A DNA stretch of 42,574 bases from Pseudomonadota bacterium (lineage in GTDB: Bacteria; Pseudomonadota; Gammaproteobacteria; Xanthomonadales; Rhodanobacteraceae), in NCBI GenBank assembly GCA_018241365.1, contig JAFEDX010000006.1, forward strand, positions 1 to 42,574, given 5' to 3'. The notes below the pieces were generated by a model that worked only from the letters and a program-made list of their open reading frames with translations, did no database searches and was not told the origin of the DNA. Numbering within the stretch: position 1 is the first letter of the stretch; each line of letters begins with the position of its first letter. Shown in pieces: positions 1 through 7,135 of this stretch. The position numbers and the translations under genes are program-made.

Positions 1-134
1 GCGTAGCCGATCACACGATAGCGTGGCGGTGCACCCATTGCGGGTGCCGGAAGGCCTGCGAACAGCGCGGCCGCGCAAAGCGCGGCTACGGCGAGTAGAC
101 GGCGGAATTCCGGTGCGCGCTTGCCAGTGTGCAT
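1..134 (-). CDS. Exported protein, N-terminus only (runs off window)
   Basis: Reading the minus strand from an ATG at 134 gives 44 residues with a typical signal peptide: basic start (MHTGKRAPEFRR), hydrophobic core (LLAVAALCAAALFAGLP) and an Ala-rich cleavage region, followed by APPRYRVIGYA before the window ends. The frame is open at the edge, so the gene continues outside. The mature start (xYRVIGYx) resembles the first strand of family 18 glycoside hydrolases (chitinase-like), but ten residues cannot settle that; the product is inferred only as a secreted protein. It begins 17 bases after the stop of the serine carboxypeptidase gene on the same strand, so the two are probably cotranscribed. 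Confidence 0.6.
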   Translation of the reverse strand, partial: MHTGKRAPEFRRLLAVAALCAAALFAGLPAPAMGAPPRYRVIGY

Positions 135-151
135 GGCTGCGATCTCGGTAC

Positions 152-1648
152 TCAGCGCGCCTCGAACACCGTGCGCACGTCCTTGACGAATTCGGCGTTG
201 CTGGCAGGCCGCGCGTAGAACATGTGACCGCCGGGGTACTCCTTCACTTCGACGCGGGTTGGGTCGCCCATCGCCGGCATCTGGTCGACTGCCAGCACCG
301 ACACCATGAACGGGCACGACAGGTCATCCCAGCCGTGTGCGATCAGCACGCGCAGGTTGGAATCGTTGGCCACGGCTTCGCGCAATTGCTGCACAGAACC
401 TTGTTCCGCATCGTCGTCGTCGTGCCACAGGCGACCGACTTGGTAGTTCAAGGTCTGGTACTGGCCGTCGTATTTCCAGCCGACGGTCTGCGTCACGAAA
501 TGCACCATCGCGGTGGTAGTCGGCGCGATGATGCCGTTCAGGATCGGGTCGCCCGAACGCTGGTGCGGCGCATACGGGAACGGGTCCCAAGCGGTGAAGT
601 TGGAGTCGTAGCGGCTGCCGAGCTTGCCTTCCGAACGGTACACCTCGCGCAGGTAGGCCTGCGTTTCCAGGCGGCCGCCGGAGTTTTTCACGAACACCGG
701 ATCGAGCCCGGTGAGCTCGGTGACCTTCTTGATCATCGCGTCGTATGCTGCCGGATCGGTGCGGCCCTTCATCAGGGTCTGCGCGTATTCGCCACGCGTG
801 TAGGCAATGATCGGCGCCATGTGGGCGGCATCGAGCTTGCCTTCGCGTTCGAGGTGCGCCGCGGCAATCGAGGGCAGGGTGGTCATCCACGCCATCGGCG
901 ACACGAACTCGTCGCTCCACGCCAGCGGGTCGAGGTAGGGCGACACCAGCACCATGCCGTTCATCGCGACGCCCAGCCGCGTTTGCAGGTAATAGGTGAT
1001 GCGCGGGCCACGGAAGCCGCCATAGCTTTCGCCGGTGATGTACTTGCGCGAATCCATGCGGCCATTCTTCACAAGCCAGTCGTAGACGACCTGCGAGAGA
1101 TAGTGGATGTCGGCGTCGGTGGAATAGAAATCCTTGGTCGATTGCTTGTCGTCCACCAGCGAGCGGCTGTAGCCGGTGCCGACCGGATCGATGAACACGA
1201 GGTCGGTGAAGGGCAGCCAGGTGCCCGGGTTGTCGTGCAGCGTTGCCGGTTCGGACGGCGAATCGCCGTTGACGCCGAACTTCACGATCTTCGGACCGAT
1301 TGCGCCCATGTTGAGGAACACCGAAGCGGCGCCGGGGCCGCCGTTGAACGCGAACGTCACCGGGCGGCGTTTGCCGGGCACCGTGTAGGTGGTATAGACG
1401 ACCTGCGCGATCGTCTTGCCCTTGTCGTCGCGCACCGGCAGCCAACCGACGGTGACGGTGTAGTTCAGGGAGTGGCCATTGACGACGACCGACTGGCTCG
1501 CGTGCGCGGCAGCAGGCAGCGGCGGCAGGTCGGACCCGGATGTTGCACTGTCGGTTTTTGCGGCCGGCTTGGCGGCGTGCGCGTGCGGCGCGACGGCGCA
1601 TGCCATGGCGGCGGCGGCAAATGCCACCGTGAGCAGGAGCTTGTGCAT
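152..1648 (-). CDS. Secreted S10-family serine carboxypeptidase
   Basis: The 498-residue product has a signal peptide at residues 1-26 and the alpha/beta-hydrolase layout of peptidase family S10. The oxyanion segment NGGPG is at 102-106, the nucleophile elbow GESYGG has Ser208, the acid is Asp441 or Asp442 in HGWDD, and the base is His475 in PGGHMF. The expected role is removal of C-terminal amino acids from peptides in the periplasm or outside the cell. The ATG at 1648 is chosen because it starts the signal peptide directly; the frame stays open for 71 further codons upstream, but those encode Arg/Pro-rich, non-signal sequence. The downstream exported gene (start at 134) probably shares its transcript. 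The substrate is unknown. Family assignment is strong because all three catalytic elements are in order and properly spaced. Confidence 0.93.
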   Translation of the reverse strand: MHKLLLTVAFAAAAMACAVAPHAHAAKPAAKTDSATSGSDLPPLPAAAHASQSVVVNGHSLNYTVTVGWLPVRDDKGKTIAQVVYTTYTVPGKRRPVTFAFNGGPGAASVFLNMGAIGPKIVKFGVNGDSPSEPATLHDNPGTWLPFTDLVFIDPVGTGYSRSLVDDKQSTKDFYSTDADIHYLSQVVYDWLVKNGRMDSRKYITGESYGGFRGPRITYYLQTRLGVAMNGMVLVSPYLDPLAWSDEFVSPMAWMTTLPSIAAAHLEREGKLDAAHMAPIIAYTRGEYAQTLMKGRTDPAAYDAMIKKVTELTGLDPVFVKNSGGRLETQAYLREVYRSEGKLGSRYDSNFTAWDPFPYAPHQRSGDPILNGIIAPTTTAMVHFVTQTVGWKYDGQYQTLNYQVGRLWHDDDDAEQGSVQQLREAVANDSNLRVLIAHGWDDLSCPFMVSVLAVDQMPAMGDPTRVEVKEYPGGHMFYARPASNAEFVKDVRTVFEAR

Positions 1649-1699
1649 CGGCAGGTTTCCCAACGGAAAGCCCGCAAGCTTAGCGTTCGCCAACAGCAT

Positions 1700-1725
1700 G
1701 CGACCGTGCTGAAAGGCACGGTCGC
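1700..1725 (-). other. Perfect 10-bp intergenic hairpin
   Basis: GCGACCGTGC (1700-1709) and GCACGGTCGC (1716-1725) form a perfect stem with a 6-base loop. It lies between the stop of the duplicated-domain protein (1764) and the carboxypeptidase start (1648), both on the minus strand. No U-run follows on either strand, so it is not a standard intrinsic terminator. It may attenuate or stabilise the 3' end of the upstream message. Confidence 0.4.
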
Positions 1726-1763
1726 AGTGGTCGTGAGAAACAGCGAATCCGCGAACCAGCGAA

Positions 1764-2630
1764 TCAGTGGGTACCACTGGCAGCGGGTTCTGCAACGCTC
1801 GCGGCGGTGGAAGGAACCGCGACGCTGCCGGCCACGGCCGGTGCCGGGGCTTCCGACGCATACTGGCCGATCTGCAACGCGAATTTCGCTTCCGTGCCAG
1901 GGGGTACCGCAGCCGGGTCGGTATATACGCGGACGACGTAGGTACCGGCCGTGGTGATCGGTCCCGACCAGGTCGAGGCGCCCGTCTTGGCGGAATCCAC
2001 CAGCTCCGCGTGGGAGGCCTGGTCTTCGACCTTGAAGTGCACGTTGTTGTTCTGCGTGAGCAGGTTCACCTGCATGGTCTTGCCGGCGGCAATCGCGACC
2101 GTGAAGTCGTGCACGGCGGCGTCCGAGGCCAGCGCGCCCACGGTCTGCGCCCACGGATTGTTGTCCTGGAACGTCACTTCGGTACTGGCCGGTTGCATGT
2201 CCTGTGCGCCGTACTGGCCGATCTGCAGGGCGTACTTGGCCACGTCGCCGCGCTGCATGGCTTCCGGTTGCACGTACACATGGATCTCGTAGGTCGTGGC
2301 CGCGGCATCCTGGGTCGACCAGGTCGTCGCGCCGGTCTTGAAGGTATCCACCAGGGTCTTGCGCTCGCCCTGCTGCTTCACCTTGAAGAAGACGTTCGGG
2401 TTGCGCGACACGAGATTGATCTGGAAAGTCTTGCCGGCCTCGGCGGCGACCGTGTAGTCGTGCCACGCGTCGTCATGGCTCACGCTGCCGATCTCCTGCG
2501 TCCACGGGTTGCCGGCCTGGAACGTCACCACGACCGGTTGGTCGGCAAGCACGGGTTGGCTCAGGCAAACGCCGGCGATACCGATCATGGTGGCGATGGC
2601 GATGCGGCGGGGCAGGCGTTGGGAAGGCAT
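1764..2630 (-). CDS. Exported protein with two tandem 117-residue domains
   Basis: The 288-residue protein has a signal peptide (residues 1-30, ending PVLAD) and two consecutive copies of one domain. Segment 34-140 and segment 151-257 align without gaps at a constant offset of 117 residues. Shared landmarks are VTFQ.xNPW (35-43 and 152-160), KTG-ATTWS/ASTWS (near 98-105 and 215-222) and ALQIGQY (134-140 and 251-257). A Pro/Ala/Ser-rich tail follows (258-288). The beta-rich pattern and strand-ending V.VYT/YV motifs recall pre-peptidase C-terminal (PPC) domains, but no peptidase is attached, and this is inference from pattern only. The ATG at 2630 is preceded by GAGGAC, a usable ribosome site. 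It sits upstream of the S10 carboxypeptidase on the same strand, so a partner role outside the cytoplasm is plausible but unproven. Confidence 0.85.
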   Translation of the reverse strand: MPSQRLPRRIAIATMIGIAGVCLSQPVLADQPVVVTFQAGNPWTQEIGSVSHDDAWHDYTVAAEAGKTFQINLVSRNPNVFFKVKQQGERKTLVDTFKTGATTWSTQDAAATTYEIHVYVQPEAMQRGDVAKYALQIGQYGAQDMQPASTEVTFQDNNPWAQTVGALASDAAVHDFTVAIAAGKTMQVNLLTQNNNVHFKVEDQASHAELVDSAKTGASTWSGPITTAGTYVVRVYTDPAAVPPGTEAKFALQIGQYASEAPAPAVAGSVAVPSTAASVAEPAASGTH

Positions 2631-2835
2631 GGGAGTCCTCGTGTCGACGATGGAGCGTTCCAGGTGGAACGGTGGAGGGTGCCGGAACCGGGCGCTGAAT
2701 ATCAGCGACTCGATTGAGCATACTATCTTGCGTCGCGCTTGAGCCGGCCGCAAGCGCGCTGCCATCCGGCGGCGTGCACCCGGCAAGAATCACCGGCCTC
2801 GTGCACAATCGGCATTTCCCGGCAGAGAACCCAGC

Positions 2836-3447
2836 ATGACGTTGACGCTTGCCATCATCGCCGTCACCTGCATCGTGTCCTGGATCGCGTTCAAGGATGG
2901 CAAGGTCATGCAGCGGCTGATCCTGTGGCCACCCGCGATCGAGAAGAAGCATGAATATTGGCGGCTGCTCACGTACGGGTTCGTGCATGCGGACTTCACG
3001 CACCTGCTGTTCAACATGTTCACGTTGTTCTTCTTCGGCCGCGCGATGGAATGGTTGTACGCGCAACACATGGGCCCGCTGGGGTTCCTGTGGTTCTATC
3101 TCGGCGGCCTGCTGGTGTCGATCCTGCCGACCTACCTGGCCAATCGCAACAATCCGGATTACCGCAGTCTCGGCGCATCCGGCGCGGTGTCGGCGGTGCT
3201 GTTCGCCTTCATCCTGTTGTCGCCGTGGTCGATGATCTTCGTGTTCTTCTTTCCGGTTCCGGCCATCCTGTACGCGGTGGCGTTCCTCGGTTACTCGATC
3301 TACATGGATCATCGCGGCGGCGGGTACATCAACCATAGCGCGCACTCCTGGGGCGCGGCGTATGGCATCGTGTTCACCGTGATCATGGAACCGCGCATCA
3401 TCCCGCTGTTCCTGCAGCAACTCTCGAATCCGCACTTCGGCGCGTAG
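2836..3447 (+). CDS. Rhomboid-family intramembrane serine protease
   Basis: The 203-residue polytopic membrane protein carries the rhomboid hallmarks. HADFTHLLFNM at 51-61 is the loop-helix segment with His51, His56 and Asn60. GASGAVSA at 113-120 holds the nucleophile Ser115. NHSAHSWGAAYG at 166-177 holds the catalytic His170 and the glycine-packed helix. These form the Ser-His dyad that cuts transmembrane substrates within the inner membrane. It is about the size of a six-helix basic rhomboid core and has no extra cytoplasmic domain. The start ATG is the first in frame after an upstream GC-rich stretch. It is followed, 79 bases later, by lipA on the same strand; no functional link is evident. 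Confidence 0.92.
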   Translation: MTLTLAIIAVTCIVSWIAFKDGKVMQRLILWPPAIEKKHEYWRLLTYGFVHADFTHLLFNMFTLFFFGRAMEWLYAQHMGPLGFLWFYLGGLLVSILPTYLANRNNPDYRSLGASGAVSAVLFAFILLSPWSMIFVFFFPVPAILYAVAFLGYSIYMDHRGGGYINHSAHSWGAAYGIVFTVIMEPRIIPLFLQQLSNPHFGA

Positions 3448-3464
3448 GCGCTGACCGGTGTCAG

Positions 3465-3491
3465 TTGCTGGCCGCTTCCGGTCGCTACAAT
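3465..3491 (+). promoter_or_regulatory. Candidate lipA promoter
   Basis: TACAAT at 3486-3491 is a good sigma-70 -10 element, 35 bases before the lipA ATG. TTGCTG at 3465-3470 could be the -35, but the 15-base spacer is shorter than usual. The implied leader is about 30 bases. Confidence 0.35.
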
Positions 3492-3526
3492 GTGCGGCTG
3501 CACAGACGTCTTCGCACGGAACCAGC

Positions 3527-4561
3527 ATGAGCGAATCCGCAGACCAGCTTCGTCCGCTGCCCGGCAGCAAGTTCACGAGTCCGCAGGGCACGCGCGCGGT
3601 GAAGGACGGCATCCGCCCCAGCGCCTTGAGCAGCCGGCCCGACGTGGCACGCAAGCCGCCGTGGCTGCGGGTGAAACTGCCTGCAGGCGCAAAGTACGAA
3701 GCAATCCGCGACATCGTGCGCACCCACAAGCTGTCCACGGTATGCGCGGAATCCAAGTGCCCGAACATCGCGGAATGCTGGGGCCGTGGCACCGCGACGC
3801 TGATGTTGATGGGTTCGGTGTGCACACGCGCCTGCAAATTCTGCTCGGTATCCACCGGCAATCCACACGGCTGGCTGGACCCGCTGGAACCCGCCAACGT
3901 CGCCGACGCGGTGGCGCTGATGGGGCTGAAATACGTGGTGCTGACCTCGGTCGATCGCGACGATCTGCCGGATGGCGGCGCCGGTCACTATGCGGCATGC
4001 ATCCGCGCGATCCACGCTCGCGTGCCGGAGACGGCGGTGGAAGCGCTGACCCCGGATTTCGCCGGCCGTCACCAGCACGTGGCGACGGTACTCGACGCTG
4101 GCCTTGCGACCTACGCGCAGAACATCGAAACCGTCGAGCGCCTGACCCACCCGGTGCGCGACGCGCGTGCGGGCTATCGCCAGACCCTGTGCGTGCTGAA
4201 GTTCGCCAAGGCTTACGCGCCGCAGACTGTCACCAAGACCAGCATGATGCTGGGCTTGGGTGAAACCGATGATGAAATCGACCGCACGCTGGGCGACATC
4301 CGCGCGGCCGACGTGGACGTGGTGACGATGGGCCAGTACATGCGCCCCACCCAAAACCACCTGCCGGTCGAACGGTTCGTCACGCCCGGGCAATTCCAGC
4401 AATACCGGGAGATGGCGTTGGCCAAGGGGTTCCTTGAGGTCGTATCGGGGCCGCTGGTGCGCTCCAGCTACCGCGCCGAGCGGGTGCTGGAACACAACAA
4501 CGTGGGATTGGACGATTCGATAGCCGACGGCATCCGCCGGACGGCCGGTTTCAGGTGTTGA
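3527..4561 (+). CDS. lipA: Lipoyl synthase
   Basis: This 344-residue radical-SAM enzyme inserts two sulfurs into octanoyl groups on the E2 and H lipoyl domains. Both iron-sulfur cluster motifs are visible: the auxiliary cluster cysteines Cys73, Cys78 and Cys84 (CX4CX5C), and the radical-SAM cysteines Cys99, Cys103 and Cys106 (CX3CX2C, CTRACKFC). The RSSY motif at 312-315, whose serine binds the auxiliary cluster, is present. Length and motif order are normal for the family. The ATG at 3527 (MSESADQL) is preferred over a GTG at 3458 because a plausible -10 element lies between them. The stop overlaps the GTG of the next membrane gene by 7 bases. lipB is not adjacent in this window. Confidence 0.97.
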   Translation: MSESADQLRPLPGSKFTSPQGTRAVKDGIRPSALSSRPDVARKPPWLRVKLPAGAKYEAIRDIVRTHKLSTVCAESKCPNIAECWGRGTATLMLMGSVCTRACKFCSVSTGNPHGWLDPLEPANVADAVALMGLKYVVLTSVDRDDLPDGGAGHYAACIRAIHARVPETAVEALTPDFAGRHQHVATVLDAGLATYAQNIETVERLTHPVRDARAGYRQTLCVLKFAKAYAPQTVTKTSMMLGLGETDDEIDRTLGDIRAADVDVVTMGQYMRPTQNHLPVERFVTPGQFQQYREMALAKGFLEVVSGPLVRSSYRAERVLEHNNVGLDDSIADGIRRTAGFRC

Positions 4562-5019
4562 ACGCGCGCATCGTCGCAGGCGTGCCGTTCGCGGCGCTGG
4601 CCACCGTTGCGATCATTGCCGCCGGGGTCGTGGCTGCGGCGATCGCCTATCACCCGACCCAGCAACTGATCTGGATGGTGGCCTACCTCGTGCTGGTGGT
4701 GGGCGTGATGCAGTGGATCTTCGGAGCCGGGCAGGCGTGGCTGGCGGAACCACCACCCGGGAAAGCCACGGTCTGGAGTCAATGGGGCCTGTTCAACGTT
4801 GGCAGCGCAGGTGTGATTGGCGGGACCTTGGCCAACCGGACTGGCCTGGTCGTCGCGGGCACCGTGCTGTTCGTGGTCGCGATCGCGTGGTTTTTCCACA
4901 GTGTGCGCCGCAGCAGCCGGCGCGGTTGGGCAGTGACTTACCGTGTACTGTTGGCGCTGATTTTCTTCAGTGCCTGCATCGGGTTGGTGATTTCGGCCGC
5001 CTCGCACGGAGTCGCTTGA
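4555..5019 (+). CDS. Small integral membrane protein, unknown function
   Basis: The 154-residue product is almost entirely hydrophobic, with about four predicted membrane helices: roughly 5-31, 36-60, 85-112 and 125-150. A short polar loop ([13 protein letters not shown]) lies after the second helix and an Arg-rich cytoplasmic loop ([10 protein letters not shown]) before the last. I do not recognise the family. It starts at GTG 4555 inside the last codons of lipA (7-base overlap), so it is almost certainly translated from the lipA message. TTG at 4558 is an alternative start. It ends 6 bases before the convergent small gene at 5026. Confidence 0.75.
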   Translation: MLNARIVAGVPFAALATVAIIAAGVVAAAIAYHPTQQLIWMVAYLVLVVGVMQWIFGAGQAWLAEPPPGKATVWSQWGLFNVGSAGVIGGTLANRTGLVVAGTVLFVVAIAWFFHSVRRSSRRGWAVTYRVLLALIFFSACIGLVISAASHGVA

Positions 5020-5025
5020 CGCCGT

Positions 5026-5301
5026 TCAACCCCATGGTTTCGCCTCGGCCAGCAGCTCACGCAGACGGGCTTCGTCGGCGTTGGCCAGCAGCTGTTCGGC
5101 TGCCTGGAGATTGGCGCTTGCCAGCGGTTTGTGCAACACGCCGTCGGCGCCAATCCGGCTGAAAATCATCAACACGTTGCCGAAGGATGCCTCCATCAAG
5201 GCGGCCTGCCAGTGGCCTCCTCGTAGATCGTCAAAACTGCGCATGGTGAATGCATCGGGAAGGGGATCAACAGGATACACGTGCAGGCTGGACCGGTTCA
5301 T
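5026..5301 (-). CDS. Small conserved-looking protein, unknown
   Basis: The frame gives 91 residues from ATG 5301 (MNRSSLHVYPVDPLPDAF). It is a compact soluble protein with an acidic/hydrophobic helical C-terminus rich in Ala, Leu and Glu (near 60-88) and no signal peptide or membrane segment. Codon usage matches neighbouring genes. The frame is open further upstream to 5442, but that part is antisense to the GFA-type gene and is left out. It is divergent from the gene at 5339 with only 37 bases between the starts, and convergent with the membrane gene at 4555. No function can be assigned. Confidence 0.6.
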   Translation of the reverse strand: MNRSSLHVYPVDPLPDAFTMRSFDDLRGGHWQAALMEASFGNVLMIFSRIGADGVLHKPLASANLQAAEQLLANADEARLRELLAEAKPWG

Positions 5302-5338
5302 GCGATAATTGCGCCTGTCTGACGCTGACGGTACGCGC

Positions 5339-5686
5339 ATGACGACTTGGCGTGGTGGGTGCCATTGCGGCCGGATCGCCTTCGAAGTGGATGGCGAAAT
5401 CGATACCGTGATGGAGTGCAATTGTTCGCATTGCCGACCCAAGGGTTACCTGATGTGGTTCGTGCCGCGTTCGCAACTGCGGTTGTCCACGCCTGAGGCG
5501 GACATGAGTACGTACCGCTTCAACAGGCACGAGATCGCCCACCATTTTTGCCCGGTCTGCGGCGTGGCGCCGTTTGCGGAGGGGGTGCACGACGGCCACG
5601 CGATGGCGGGCGTCAACGTGCGTTGCCTCGAAGGTGTCGAGCCGGCGGAGTTGGAAATCCGGCACGTCGATGGGCGCAGCCTGTAG
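5339..5686 (+). CDS. GFA-family zinc-binding protein (CENP-V/GFA fold)
   Basis: The 115-residue protein begins GGCHCGRIAFEV with Cys8 and Cys10. It continues with CNCSHC (Cys27, Cys29, Cys32) and CPVCG (Cys71, Cys74), the spaced cysteines that bind two zinc ions in the GFA/CENP-V fold. The family was named for glutathione-dependent formaldehyde activation, but most members have no proven reaction, so only the fold is claimed. ATG 5339 is chosen over an in-frame start at 5309 because the conserved fold begins right after it. GATAAT at 5304-5309 could be a -10 element, but no convincing -35 is seen. The gene stands alone, divergent from the small gene at 5301. Confidence 0.88.
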   Translation: MTTWRGGCHCGRIAFEVDGEIDTVMECNCSHCRPKGYLMWFVPRSQLRLSTPEADMSTYRFNRHEIAHHFCPVCGVAPFAEGVHDGHAMAGVNVRCLEGVEPAELEIRHVDGRSL

Positions 5687-5782
5687 CGCCCCAGCCCGAC
5701 GGCGACGCGCTTCTCCGATTCACCACGGCATGACCCGTTCTGCGTAGCGGGCATGCATTGCGACAACATGAGGAAAGCTGCA

Positions 5783-6334
5783 ATGGTCACGAAACGGAAC
5801 CACAAACCGGCGGGCAAGGCCAACAGGAATGCCGGCAAGGTAACCGCCAAGCCCAAGGCCGCCAAGAAGGTGACCGCCACCCGCAAGATCGCGAAACCGG
5901 CTGAGCATCAGGCTGCCGGCAAACGTTCCAGGGCCAAGGCAAGTGCCCGTCCTGCGGTGCAATCTGTTGCCGTCAAGCCGGTCGCGACGACGAAGCCGGT
6001 GACAGCACCCAAACCAGTCGTGTCGCGGCCGGCTTCGGTCCGGACCGCAGCCAAGGCCGTTGCCGCAGCGCGCGCCAGCGCAGCCAAGCGCCGTGCGCCT
6101 TCCTATATCCCCCGCTCCAGTTTCGGTGACGACTGGAAACTGGGTGGCCCCATCGAATTGCCGCGTTCGCCCACTCCGGCAGCGCACACGCCGACCCGCA
6201 AGCCGCCGAAACCGCGCGCGCCCAAGCCCAAGGCCATCAGCCACGAGCAGGCGGTGGCGAACCTGAAGGCGCTGCTGGAATCGCGCAAGCGCAAGGATCG
6301 TGGTGGTGATGCCGGCATGGCGAAGGGGGCCTGA
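5783..6334 (+). CDS. Basic Lys/Ala/Pro-rich protein (histone H1-like composition)
   Basis: The frame encodes 183 residues dominated by Lys, Ala, Pro and Arg. Residues 1-110 look disordered and strongly basic, with KPAGK- and AKKVTA-type repeats. A less biased segment (SYIPRSSFGDDW, then GGPIELP) follows, and a short predicted helix (ISHEQAVANLKALLESRKR) is near the end. ATG 5783 is chosen because AGGAAA at 5771-5776 sits 6 bases before it; ATGs at 5753 and 5768 are alternatives. Such composition is known from bacterial histone H1-like nucleoid proteins, and DNA or RNA binding is a reasonable inference, but no named family is recognised. A short stem (AACGC-TTA-GCGTT, 6358-6370) follows the gene. 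Confidence 0.7.
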   Translation: MVTKRNHKPAGKANRNAGKVTAKPKAAKKVTATRKIAKPAEHQAAGKRSRAKASARPAVQSVAVKPVATTKPVTAPKPVVSRPASVRTAAKAVAAARASAAKRRAPSYIPRSSFGDDWKLGGPIELPRSPTPAAHTPTRKPPKPRAPKPKAISHEQAVANLKALLESRKRKDRGGDAGMAKGA

Positions 6335-6365
6335 GGCAGCCGTTTGTCCGATAGCTGAACGCTTA

Positions 6366-6417
6366 GCGTTTATATAACAAAACTCTTCAGTTCAGATTTA
6401 GCTGTGCGTGGGATACT
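6366..6417 (+). promoter_or_regulatory. AT-rich putative promoter region
   Basis: A markedly AT-rich block (TATATAAC at 6371-6378 and TTCAGATTTAG near 6391) interrupts otherwise GC-rich sequence just upstream of the exported Tyr/Gly-rich gene. GATACT at 6412-6417 is a possible -10. The exact hexamers cannot be fixed by eye. Confidence 0.3.
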
Positions 6418-6445
6418 GGTCCCACCTCAACAAGGGGAGTCGGAC

Positions 6446-6973
6446 ATGCAAGGCAACCTCGTGAAGATCCGCAGTGGCTTGCGCAACAAGCTGATGCTGG
6501 CTTGCGCGTTGGTGATGGCATGTGTGTTGGCCACGCCGGCGGCCATGGCCCATGACTACTACCGCGGCCACCGGGACAATTCCGGGAATATCCTGGGCGC
6601 GCTGGTGGTCGGTGCGGTGATCGGCGGAGTGATCGCAAGCGCCTCCCACCACAACGACAATTATTACGACGGCGGCTATTACGGTGGCGGTTACGCCTAC
6701 CCGGCGCCCGCCTATGCGCCGCAACCGTATTACAACAGTTACCCCGCGTATTCGTATGGCGGCAGCTACTACAACAGTTACCCGAGCTATCCGGGCTATG
6801 GCTACGGTCCCAGCGTGAACGTTGGCGTCGTGTATTCCCACGGCGGCGGTCGTTATTACGGGGGTTCGCGTGGCTACTACCGCAATGACCGGGGTTACTA
6901 CCACGGCGGCTACCGCGGTCGTGACCACGGCAACAACGGCCGAGGACAGTATTACTCGCATCGCGGCCATTGA
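6446..6973 (+). CDS. Exported Tyr/Gly-rich protein with glycine-zipper segment
   Basis: The 175-residue product has a signal peptide (residues 1-35, ending PAAMA) and a short glycine-zipper-like hydrophobic segment (NILGALVVGAVIGGVIAS). The rest of the chain is dominated by Tyr, Gly, Ser and Arg, including two copies of YYNSYP and several RGYY/GGYR units toward the end. The start is set by AAGGGGAG at 6432-6439 with a 6-base spacer. No catalytic motif is visible. Glycine-zipper segments occur in membrane-inserting or oligomerising envelope proteins, and the low-complexity Tyr/Gly tail suggests a surface or periplasmic structural role, which is inference only. A strong intrinsic terminator follows, so it is a single-gene transcript. 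Confidence 0.82.
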   Translation: MQGNLVKIRSGLRNKLMLACALVMACVLATPAAMAHDYYRGHRDNSGNILGALVVGAVIGGVIASASHHNDNYYDGGYYGGGYAYPAPAYAPQPYYNSYPAYSYGGSYYNSYPSYPGYGYGPSVNVGVVYSHGGGRYYGGSRGYYRNDRGYYHGGYRGRDHGNNGRGQYYSHRGH

Positions 6974-6997
6974 CTGCTGCTGTATTGGTGCTTGACG

Positions 6998-7026
6998 GGC
7001 CCGGTTGCGTGCAGCCGGGCCTTTTT
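6998..7026 (+). terminator. Intrinsic terminator of the Tyr/Gly-rich protein gene
   Basis: GGCCCGG (6998-7004) pairs with CCGGGCC (7015-7021) across a 10-base loop and is followed by five T residues (7022-7026). It lies 25 bases after the stop codon. Confidence 0.9.
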
Positions 7027-7135
7027 GTTGGGCGTCGCCCTCGACAGCACCGGGCAACGTTGCGCAGCCAGCCGTCACGCGGCATGAACAGCGAGGATGC
7101 TTGAATTCAGGGCTTGCAGCGGAAAAACAACAGGC

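Noticed and set aside
23-1957. 644-codon open frame on the plus strand
   Set aside because: It is antisense to the S10 carboxypeptidase and the end of the duplicated-domain gene, and its peptide is Arg/His/Val-rich with no family features; a GC-rich shadow.
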